A stretch of 11,315 nucleotides of DNA from Actinomycetes bacterium. GTDB lineage: Bacteria > Actinomycetota > Acidimicrobiia > Acidimicrobiales > RAAP-2. Below, piece after piece: positions 5,956 to 11,315 of the stretch. The stretch spans positions 1 to 11,315 of the forward strand of contig JAJZSX010000043.1 in assembly GCA_021849435.1 (NCBI GenBank). The letters are read 5' to 3'. Both the position numbers and the translations under genes were made by a program. Position 1 is the stretch's first letter. Each line of letters begins with the position of its first letter. The notes below the pieces were generated by a model. It ran no database searches, was not told where the DNA came from, and worked only from the letters and a program-made list of their open reading frames with translations.

Positions 5956-7068
5956 CTAGGACGAGGTCGAACGACTCGGCGTCGTTGGTCGTCCCATGGA
6001 GCGGAGGTGACGGAAGTGTGAGGCGACGGCCGCGTGGAACGATGGTTGCACGTGCCGTGGGATGCTGAAGTCGGCGCAGACCGTGGTCACGATCGGTGCG
6101 ATGAGCGGATACGCGGTGTGGGGTAGTCGCGGGAAGAGATGGTGTTCGGTCTGGTGGTCGAGACCGCCCGTGTACCAGCGGAAGAGTCGGCTGAGCGGGC
6201 CGGATCCGTGCGAGAAATCGAAACTGGAGCGCACTTGCCACTCGTGCCACTGGTAGGGCGGACGCGCATCAGCTTGGGCGAATTCGGCGCCTTCGACGAT
6301 GTGTGCCGACTGGAAGACGACCCCGAGCAGGAATCCGACGGCGAACATCACCGCCAGCCCGCCCACCACCACGACCCACAACGGGTGGGTCAGGCTGGGC
6401 AGACCGATCATGAGCGCGAGGAAGCCGAGCTTGGTCAATACCGCGACGGTGGCTTCGCTAAGCCGCGACTTGGAGTTACGAACGTGTCGTGAGGCACCGA
6501 CCAGGGTCGCCACGTCGTTGAACATGATCTCGAGGACGGTGAAGCAGTAGAGCGGCCAAAGGTAAATGTGTTGGTATCGATGCCAGAAGTACCGTCGCTG
6601 GAAGGGGGCGAGACGGGCCAGCGGGCCCAGGTTGATGTCCGAGTCCACACCGACCACGTTGGGCGATCCATGGTGGAGCGTGTTGTGGCGATAGAGCCAT
6701 CGGTTCGCGTCGGCACCGACGACGAACATGCTCCAGCCGACGATGCGATTGGCCTTCGTAAGACGCTTCGTCGAGGCAGCGAAGAACGCGTTGTGGTTCG
6801 CGTCGTGTTGGATATTGAAACCCACTGCAGCGAACGCGAGGGACAGCGAGAGTGCGGCGAGGATGCCCTCGAGCCAACCCGAGGCGAGGATGACGGCGAC
6901 GAAGCTCGCCACGTACCACGTTCCGATGATCAAGGCCTTTACGTGCAATCGACGATGCGCGGCACGTAACGTGGCTGCATCAAGGCGCTCTGCGACTGCC
7001 CGGGTCAATGCACCGGCGAAGCCCCCAGTTTGAACCGGTGGAGGGCCGGTAGTGATGCTCACAAGCAT
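5956..7068 (-). CDS. Membrane fatty-acid desaturase (370 aa)
   Basis: Di-iron, oxygen-dependent acyl desaturase of the membrane fatty-acid desaturase superfamily. It introduces a double bond into membrane or CoA-linked acyl chains and needs an electron donor not encoded here. All three histidine boxes are present: HDANH (88-92), HNTLHH (128-133) and HQTEHH (305-310). Gln in the third box, as in linoleoyl-CoA (front-end) desaturases, makes that subgroup likely, though no cytochrome b5 domain is fused. Hydrophobic segments lie at about 45-85, 165-190 and 210-255, giving the usual four-helix layout. Length fits the family. ATG 7068 has AAGGA 4 nt upstream. The gap to the downstream secreted-protein gene is 125 bp with its own operator, so they are probably not co-transcribed. 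Regiospecificity cannot be read from sequence. Confidence 0.92.
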   Translation of the reverse strand: MLVSITTGPPPVQTGGFAGALTRAVAERLDAATLRAAHRRLHVKALIIGTWYVASFVAVILASGWLEGILAALSLSLAFAAVGFNIQHDANHNAFFAASTKRLTKANRIVGWSMFVVGADANRWLYRHNTLHHGSPNVVGVDSDINLGPLARLAPFQRRYFWHRYQHIYLWPLYCFTVLEIMFNDVATLVGASRHVRNSKSRLSEATVAVLTKLGFLALMIGLPSLTHPLWVVVVGGLAVMFAVGFLLGVVFQSAHIVEGAEFAQADARPPYQWHEWQVRSSFDFSHGSGPLSRLFRWYTGGLDHQTEHHLFPRLPHTAYPLIAPIVTTVCADFSIPRHVQPSFHAAVASHFRHLRSMGRPTTPSRSTSS

Positions 7069-7560
7069 GACGTCCTTATTACAAGTAGCGCCACTCTATG
7101 GCGAGCGCCGAGCGCTCAATCACCCCCTTTGCCAATCACGGGACCGGCGACGTAGCCACGCTTCGCCGCTCGTACGCACGACCTGGTGACGCGTGGATAC
7201 CGCCTCGCACAGCTTCGGCAAAGTCCCGCAGTGATTATCGCAGCACGACGCGAATCGAGACCCACGGCGCTGGACGGAACCAGTCACGACGAACGAGGAG
7301 ACGCTGAGCGGTTCGATACAACGTGGCAGTTGGAGCCGCTGACCTTTCGTCCTCTTCGAGGGTCACGCGGTTGGACACGCAGAGGTCTCGACGGTGTGCC
7401 GATTCGGATCGCCTCGACCCCGATGATGGGTGTCAGGACGTAGGTGACGACGAACCCCGCGATTGGCGCTGGCCCAGGTCGATGAACGACGATCGATATG
7501 GCCTACAACTTCGACCGCGAGTCCGCCGAGCGCGCAGCGGGTCCCGGGCGAGTCGGGAGA
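7069..7560. other. Gene-free 492-bp stretch, probably decayed
   Basis: No supported gene. A minus-strand frame at about 7300-7490 reads PIAGFVVTYVLTPIIGVEAI with high third-position G/C. It has no start codon after an upstream stop and becomes low-complexity basic sequence, so it may be a remnant of a membrane protein. A perfect hairpin, GAGCGC-CGA-GCGCTC (7103-7117), lies just upstream of the desaturase gene. Plus-strand frames here are Arg/Ser-rich and look like chance. Confidence 0.4.
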
Positions 7561-8052
7561 TTACGGACCGGTACCCTCCGAGACGATCTTCCATCCGGTT
7601 CGCGGAAGACGGGCGAGCGTCACGAAGTTGGCGAGCGACTGGGTGATCGAGTAGGGCTTATGGCGGACGTAGACCATGACCGCGGCCACGGCGTTCGTCG
7701 GAACCGCGCCGACGTAGCCGCTCTTGCCACCACCGGTATTCGTGCAGTAGTGGACGCCGACGCGCTGGGTGACGACATTGAGGATCGTCTCTTGGCGTTT
7801 GATAATCGCGATGGGCGTGAGGTGCTTTTGCGCGTAGTACCGCTGCACCACGCGTACGACCGCAGGCTCCACCGGGCGGACTGGCATCTTCGCCATGACG
7901 GGACACGGTGGAAGAGCCGAGGCCGAAAGGTCAGTGCTACCCGTCGGCATCAACTAGGGCGCGAGTACCACGGCGATAATGAGCATGGTTCGCCCGACGA
8001 TGGCTGCACACGTAGCGAAAAAGGAACTGAACGCAATGTGGTGGATTCGCAT
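7561..8052 (-). pseudogene. Small secreted-type protein gene interrupted by an in-frame amber codon
   Basis: GGAGG lies 4 nt before ATG 8052 on the minus strand. The frame gives MRIHHIAFSSFFATCAAIVG and then RTMLIIAVVLAP, a signal-peptide or anchor-like hydrophobic start. Codon 33 is TAG (7954-7956), and the same frame then continues for 130 codons to TAA at 7561. The downstream part has strong third-position G/C, two cysteines (CPVMAK and VHYCTNTG), a helical stretch (AVVRVVQRYYAQKHL) and an ending LPRTGWKIVSEGTGP that recalls an NTF2-like fold, although I do not recognise the family. A nonsense mutation is the simplest explanation. Re-initiation is possible because TAG is followed directly by TTGATG, but the product would then lack the export signal. 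A sequencing error must be excluded. Confidence 0.6.
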
Positions 8053-8152
8053 CGCACCTCCGGCACCGCGCCAGATGGATGATCGCCGTCAGACCGGGGT
8101 ACTCATCAACGTACGTTTCGTACTTCGTTTCGTCAAAACGAGGATCGGTCAT
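7937..8152 (-). CDS. Doubtful 71-aa ORF overlapping the amber-interrupted gene
   Basis: ATG 8152 is preceded by GAGG. The first 29 residues (MTDPRFDETKYETYVDEYPG then LTAIIHLAR) look protein-like. The rest overlaps the signal-peptide region of the gene at 7561-8052 in another frame and is Arg/His-rich, as shadow frames are. Possibly the start of a decayed gene. The repeat CGTTTCGT (twice, separated by ACTT) accounts for the DETKYETYVDEY periodicity. Low confidence. Confidence 0.15.
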   Translation of the reverse strand: MTDPRFDETKYETYVDEYPGLTAIIHLARCRRCDANPPHCVQFLFRYVCSHRRANHAHYRRGTRALVDADG

Positions 8153-8417
8153 GTCGCCTCGATGCGAACGAGTCGATATCCGAGGTCTCCCTGCGGGGGG
8201 TTCGTGACCTTGTGACGTGGCCACAATGACCCGTCTTCCGTACTCGCGATGCCTCATTTTGGGACACCGCCCTCGTCACGTTCGCCCAAGTGGGGCGCAC
8301 GCGCATTGATACTGCACGGTGGCCGCGCGAGGGGCCACATCAATGACGCCCGCGGCAAAGGGAGCGTTACAAGTGGAGTATTAGAGTCAACTGTTGAAAC
8401 TTTGAGAGGGAGTACGT
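8153..8417. promoter_or_regulatory. Upstream region of the acyl-CoA dehydrogenase gene, with stem-loop
   Basis: No gene is supported here. At 8305-8344, ATTGAT pairs with ATCAAT, and inside it GTGGCC (8319-8324) pairs with GGCCAC (8333-8338) around an 8-nt loop, with an 8-nt bulge on one side. TCAATGACG (8340-8348) repeats nine bases of the operator arm at 5832-5854. TCAACTGTTGA (8387-8397) is an 11-bp palindrome 20 nt before the start codon. GAGAGGGAG (8404-8412) is the ribosome binding site. I cannot point to convincing -35 and -10 elements. Confidence 0.4.
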
Positions 8418-9602
8418 ATGTCGCCGAGCAATCCACCTATCGAACTGCGTCCCGAGGATTTCCTCAACATCGACGGGAACCTTTCCGAGGAGGAGCTGGC
8501 GATCCGGGACACCGTTCGCAAGTTCGTGCGTGACAAGGTCGAGCCGAACGTGGCCGAATGGTTCGAGGAGGGGCGCAGTCCCGTTGGGTTGATGAAGGAA
8601 TTGGGCGCTCTCGGCGTGCTCGGGATGCACCTGGAGGGCTACGGCTGCGCTGGTACGAGCGCTACCGCCTACGGTCTCGCGTGCCTCGAGCTGGAGGCCG
8701 GCGACAGCGGCATCCGCAGCCTGGTCTCGGTGCAGGGCTCCTTGGCCATGTTCGCCATCCACCACTGGGGGTCCGAGGAGCAGAAGCAAGAGTGGCTACC
8801 GAGGATGGCGGGCGGCGAAGTGGTCGGCTGCTTCGGACTCACCGAGCCCGACGCCGGGTCTGATCCGGGCTCGATGCGCACCAGTGCGCGCCGAGACGGC
8901 TCTGACTGGGTGCTCAACGGACAGAAGATGTGGATCACCAACGGATCGGTCGCTGACGTCGCCATCGTCTGGGCTAGGACCGACGAGGGCATTCGGGGAT
9001 TCATCGTCCCCAAGGGAACGCCCGGCTTCACCAGTCAGGAGATTAAGAAGAAGCTCTCGTTACGGGCGTCGGTGACGTCAGAGCTCCTCCTGACCGATGT
9101 CCGTCTGCCCGAGTCGGCCCAGTTGCCGAAGGCGACGTCACTGCGCGGCCCGTTGTCGTGCCTGAACGAGGCCCGGTACGGGATCGTGTGGGGCGCCGTC
9201 GGCGCCGCTCGCTCGTGCTTCGAGTCGGCCCTCCACTACGCCGGCGAACGCCAGGTTTTCGGCAAACCGGTGGCGTCGTACCAGATCCAACAGCAGAAGC
9301 TCGCTCAGATGTCACTCGCGGTCAACCGCTCGTATCTCCTCGCACTTCACCTCGGTCGCATGAAGGACAGTGGAACGCTGCGGCCAGAACACGTGAGCAT
9401 GGGCAAACTCAACAACGTCAACGACGCGCTCGAGGTGGCGAGGAGCGCTCGGCAGGTGCTGGGCGCGAACGGCATCTCGCTCGAGTATCCGGTGATCCGT
9501 CACATGGTGAATCTGGAGTCGGTGGTGACCTACGAAGGGACAGCTGACGTCCACTCGCTCGTGGTCGGCGGCGCGCTGACCGGTATCCAGGCGTTCCGGT
9601 AG
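8418..9602 (+). CDS. gcdH: Acyl-CoA dehydrogenase, glutaryl-CoA dehydrogenase type (394 aa)
   Basis: FAD flavoprotein that oxidises an acyl-CoA; the glutaryl-CoA subtype also decarboxylates to crotonyl-CoA in lysine, tryptophan and benzoate breakdown. Full-length match: N-terminal helical domain (20-135), FAD-contacting GCFGLTEPDAGSDPGSM (137-153), WITNG (172-176) and the C-terminal helical domain with YEGTADVHSL. Glu373 in YEGT is the expected catalytic base. Arg100 in GIRSLVSVQGS lines up with Arg94 of human GCDH, which holds the terminal carboxylate of glutaryl-CoA, and LTGIQAF at the end is also GCDH-like. YEGTA replaces the more usual YEGTH. ATG 8418 has GAGAGGGAG 5 nt upstream. It stands alone and converges on the pyruvate dehydrogenase operon. 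The general class is certain; the glutaryl-CoA substrate is likely. Confidence 0.9.
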   Translation: MSPSNPPIELRPEDFLNIDGNLSEEELAIRDTVRKFVRDKVEPNVAEWFEEGRSPVGLMKELGALGVLGMHLEGYGCAGTSATAYGLACLELEAGDSGIRSLVSVQGSLAMFAIHHWGSEEQKQEWLPRMAGGEVVGCFGLTEPDAGSDPGSMRTSARRDGSDWVLNGQKMWITNGSVADVAIVWARTDEGIRGFIVPKGTPGFTSQEIKKKLSLRASVTSELLLTDVRLPESAQLPKATSLRGPLSCLNEARYGIVWGAVGAARSCFESALHYAGERQVFGKPVASYQIQQQKLAQMSLAVNRSYLLALHLGRMKDSGTLRPEHVSMGKLNNVNDALEVARSARQVLGANGISLEYPVIRHMVNLESVVTYEGTADVHSLVVGGALTGIQAFR

Positions 9603-9634
9603 TCGGACGGCTTTGGCCCCGTTGCGGTTCGTCT

Positions 9635-9655
9635 CTCGACGGGTGCCGCGTCGAG
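9635..9655 (+). terminator. Hairpin after the acyl-CoA dehydrogenase gene
   Basis: CTCGACG (9635-9641), a 7-nt loop, and CGTCGAG (9649-9655) form a perfect 7-bp stem 32 nt after the stop codon. No U-tract, as is usual in high-GC actinobacteria. Confidence 0.5.
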
Positions 9656-9662
9656 CGCGCGG

Positions 9663-9694
9663 GTTGGCTAACGGTGACGTTGGCTTACCGTCAG
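9663..9694. repeat. Imperfect tandem repeat, two 16-bp units
   Basis: GTTGGCTAACGGTGAC is followed directly by GTTGGCTTACCGTCAG, with 12 of 16 positions identical. The second unit overlaps the stop codon of the short-chain dehydrogenase remnant. No function is apparent. Confidence 0.35.
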
Positions 9695-9783
9695 ACGGCC
9701 GACCAGCCGTTCTCAACGGGCAAGACCGCGCCACTCAGGCTGCTCGCCGCGTCTGATGCCAAGAACTCGATCGCCGCGGCGAT
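9691..9783 (-). pseudogene. C-terminal remnant of a short-chain dehydrogenase/reductase
   Basis: On the minus strand the last 30 codons before TGA 9691 read IAAAIEFLASDAASSLSGAV then LPVENGWSAV. This is the typical C-terminal end of classical short-chain dehydrogenases (FLASD-AS-TG--L-VDGG). No Rossmann glycine motif, no YxxxK and no start codon are present; upstream the frame turns into hairpin sequence and then into the E2 gene in a different frame. It is therefore a 3' stump left by a deletion or rearrangement, placed directly behind the pyruvate dehydrogenase operon. The recognisable homology starts inside a perfect 38-bp palindrome (9758-9795), which marks the likely break-point. Confidence 0.6.
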
Positions 9784-9795
9784 CGAGTTCTTGGC
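9758..9795. repeat. Perfect 38-bp palindrome
   Basis: GCCAAGAACTCGATCGCCG (9758-9776) is the exact reverse complement of the following 19 bases (9777-9795). There is no spacer, so it would form a cruciform or a long stem with a minimal loop. Read on either strand it encodes AKNSIAAAIEFLA. On the minus strand the right arm belongs to the short-chain dehydrogenase remnant; the left arm looks like an inverted copy of it. It lies between convergent transcription units and could act as a terminator, or be a rearrangement or amplification scar. Confidence 0.85.
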
Positions 9796-9801
9796 GACCG
9801 A

Positions 9802-9844
9802 GGCGACGTGGTCGCCGAAGCCGATCGCTACGCCGTCGATCGGC
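9802..9844 (-). terminator. Paired hairpins behind the pyruvate dehydrogenase E2 gene
   Basis: GCCGATCG (9820-9827) pairs with CGATCGGC (9837-9844) around a 9-nt loop, 18 nt past the E2 stop codon in the direction of transcription. Next comes GGCGAC-GTG-GTCGCC (9802-9816), a perfect 6-bp stem with a 3-nt loop. Together with the 38-bp palindrome they form three hairpins in a row, a probable terminator zone. Confidence 0.5.
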
Positions 9845-9862
9845 CGTCGCGACGTGCGTGGG

Positions 9863-11137
9863 TCACGCGACCAGGGACCAGGGGTTCTCGAGGTACGTCG
9901 TCAACGTCTGGAGGAACTGGGCGGCGAGCGCTCCGTCGATGATCCGGTGGTCCGACGACAAGGTGTATCGCATGGTGTGGCGAACCTGGACCTCGCCATC
10001 GATCACGCGGGGTTCGAGCGTCGTGGCGCCAACCGCGAGAATCGCGCCTTCGGGTGGATTGATGATCGCCGTGAACTGCTCGACGCCGAACATGCCGAGG
10101 TTGCTGATCGTGAAGGTCCCGCCCGACATCTGCTCGAGGCTGAGCTTCTTGTCATTGGCGAGCGTCGCCAGCCGCTTGGCTTCGACGCCGAGTTCGCTGA
10201 TGGTCTTTTGGTCGGCGTCGTTGATGACGGGCACGACAAGGCCATTGGCCGAGGCGACCGCCACGCCGATGTTGATCCGATGATGGACCAGCATCGTGGT
10301 ACTCGCGTCGTCGATGTAGGAAGCGTTGACCTGTGGATGCTCGCGCAACACCAGTGCGCAGGCACGGATCAGGAGGTCGTTCACGCTCACCTTTGCTCGA
10401 CCTACCGCGACGAGTTGGGCATTGAGTTCGGTGCGCATCGCAACCAGTGCGTGCGCGTCGGCGACAGCGGTGACGAAGAAGTGCGGGATCGTGCGTGCGC
10501 TCTCGCCGAGCCGGCGCGCGATGACCCGGCGCGTGCTGCTCAGTGCGACCGATTCGGAGCCCCGTCGTTCGTCCGTGATTCCAGGAGCCTGTTCGGAGGG
10601 TTCCGTGGCAGCCTCGTTGGCGGCACCGTCGACGAGAGACATGATGTCGCGCCGGATGATGCGACCCCCCGGGCCAGTGCCCCGAACACCACTGAGGTCA
10701 ATGCCGTACTGACGAGCGATGCGCCGTACGAGTGGTGAGGCGAAACGTCGGGGACCGTCAGCGCCGGTGGGGGCCGCGCTGAGCGGGCGCTGGGCGACCG
10801 TGGTGTCGAGCGGCGCGTCCGGCGCGGAACCTACGGCCTGCGGGGCCGGTGGCGGTGTCGTCGCCGTCGTTGACGGTGCCGCGACGGCGCGCGCCGTGGC
10901 GACGCCGCTGTCCAAAAGGGCGATCGGCGTCCCGATGGCGACGGTCTCACCCTCGGCGACGAGGATCTCGGTCAGTGTGCCGGCTTCGTAAGCCTCGTAC
11001 TCCATCGTGGCCTTGTCGGTCTCGATCTCGACGAGCACGTCTCCCACGTCGACGTGGTCACCGGGGTGCTTGTGCCACGTGGCGACCGCCCCCTCCTCCA
11101 TCGTGTCCGAGAGACGGGGCATCTTGATCTCAATCAT
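9863..11137 (-). CDS. pdhC: Dihydrolipoamide acyltransferase (E2) of the pyruvate dehydrogenase complex (424 aa)
   Basis: Core E2 subunit that carries the acyl group from E1 on a swinging lipoyl arm and transfers it to CoA. Domains in order: one lipoyl domain (1-77) with Lys42 in ETDKATMEYEA as the lipoylation site; an Ala/Pro-rich linker (80-125); the peripheral subunit-binding domain (132-168, FASPLVRRIARQYGIDLSGV then RGTGPGGRI); a second linker; and the catalytic domain (about 200-424) with the active-site motif DHRIIDGA (396-403, His397). Length is normal for a one-lipoyl E2. ATG 11137 is chosen because MIEIKMPRLSDTMEEG is the canonical lipoyl-domain start; AGAAGG lies about 7 nt upstream. 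It overlaps the end of the E1 beta gene by 8 nt, so translation is probably coupled. Branched-chain 2-oxoacid specificity cannot be fully excluded. Confidence 0.93.
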   Translation of the reverse strand: MIEIKMPRLSDTMEEGAVATWHKHPGDHVDVGDVLVEIETDKATMEYEAYEAGTLTEILVAEGETVAIGTPIALLDSGVATARAVAAPSTTATTPPPAPQAVGSAPDAPLDTTVAQRPLSAAPTGADGPRRFASPLVRRIARQYGIDLSGVRGTGPGGRIIRRDIMSLVDGAANEAATEPSEQAPGITDERRGSESVALSSTRRVIARRLGESARTIPHFFVTAVADAHALVAMRTELNAQLVAVGRAKVSVNDLLIRACALVLREHPQVNASYIDDASTTMLVHHRINIGVAVASANGLVVPVINDADQKTISELGVEAKRLATLANDKKLSLEQMSGGTFTISNLGMFGVEQFTAIINPPEGAILAVGATTLEPRVIDGEVQVRHTMRYTLSSDHRIIDGALAAQFLQTLTTYLENPWSLVA

Positions 11138-11315
11138 GGCCGACCTTCTGATGACGGCGACCGACGGCGTCGAGCGTCTGGTGAACGGCGTTGATGACGT
11201 CGTCCACCGACGGCAGCGCCGCGGTCTCCAAGGGCTTGGAATAAGGGAGTGGCACTTCGGCCATCGCCACGCGGCGCACCGGCGCGTCGAGGTAGTCGAA
11301 CGCACCGTCGGAGAT
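11130..11315 (-). CDS. pdhB: Pyruvate dehydrogenase E1 component beta subunit, C-terminal 61 residues (5' end outside window)
   Basis: E1 decarboxylates the 2-oxoacid with thiamine diphosphate and acylates the E2 lipoyl arm; the beta subunit is in the transketolase-like family. The frame is open to the right edge and ends in TGA at 11130. FDYLDAPVRRVAMAEVPLPY (near the start of the visible part) followed by SKPLETAALPSVDDVINAVH is the standard E1 beta C-terminus, where APV.R[VI]...P.PY...LE....P....I is conserved. The stop codon lies inside the start of the E2 gene (8-nt overlap), so the two form an operon with E1 alpha presumably further right. Too short to separate pyruvate from branched-chain specificity. 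Confidence 0.85.
   Translation of the reverse strand: MSDGAFDYLDAPVRRVAMAEVPLPYSKPLETAALPSVDDVINAVHQTLDAVGRRHQKVGHD

Noticed and set aside
5831..6250. Extension of the DUF4232-like frame upstream to 6250 (349 codons)
   Set aside because: The extension overlaps the C-terminal half of the desaturase gene in another frame, is Arg/Pro-rich, and would bury the signal peptide in the middle of the protein.
7300..7490. Minus-strand membrane-like frame (PIAGFVVTYVLTPIIGVEAI)
   Set aside because: No start codon after the upstream stop, quickly turns into basic low-complexity sequence; mentioned only as a possible remnant.
7498..8082. Plus-strand open frame of 194 codons
   Set aside because: Asp/Arg/His-rich mirror of the amber-interrupted minus-strand gene, without start site or domain.
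9674..10738. Plus-strand open frame of 354 codons
   Set aside because: Mostly antisense to the E2 gene, whose lipoyl, subunit-binding and catalytic motifs are unambiguous; its start only reads the palindrome and dehydrogenase stump backwards.

Overview
This window looks like high-GC chromosomal DNA from an actinobacterium. The basis is the strong G/C preference at third codon positions, a Streptomyces-like adenosylcobalamin-dependent ribonucleotide reductase with NrdR boxes, a 51-codon membrane protein of the DUF6131 type, and a secreted DUF4232-like protein. The class Acidimicrobiia is a guess from overall flavour, not something the sequence proves. It is a housekeeping region with a gene-poor, partly decayed accessory centre (about 4250-8400).

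Left block (1-4250): the 5' two-thirds of a glycerol kinase gene (glpK, minus strand, running off the left edge) stands back to back with nrdJ (plus strand, class II ribonucleotide reductase). The nrdJ leader holds a good sigma70-type promoter, a 16-bp palindrome over its -10 element, and two NrdR-like boxes whose centres are exactly 31 bp apart. Three consecutive hairpins follow nrdJ.

Centre (4250-8400), mostly minus strand: a DUF6131-type membrane micro-protein; a small frameshifted gene whose Shine-Dalgarno and start codon lie inside a nested inverted repeat; a secreted four-cysteine DUF4232-like protein; a membrane fatty-acid desaturase; and a small secreted-type gene cut by an in-frame amber codon. 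The DUF6131 and DUF4232 genes share a TGACGTYACGTCA palindrome at their start codons. The second copy is the core of a perfect 23-bp inverted repeat.

Right block (8418-11315): a glutaryl-CoA-dehydrogenase-type acyl-CoA dehydrogenase (plus strand) converges on a pyruvate dehydrogenase operon (minus strand: end of E1 beta, then complete E2, overlapping by 8 nt). Between them lie hairpins, a perfect 38-bp palindrome, and a C-terminal remnant of a short-chain dehydrogenase that begins inside the palindrome.

The genes cover central metabolism (glycerol entry, pyruvate to acetyl-CoA, acyl-CoA oxidation, fatty-acid desaturation) and dNTP supply. They do not form one pathway island. I found no CRISPR array, phage module, transposase, rRNA or tRNA, and no convincing new multi-gene system. 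The best leads are regulatory: the shared operator, the occluded start site, the NrdR pair and the palindrome at the remnant junction.
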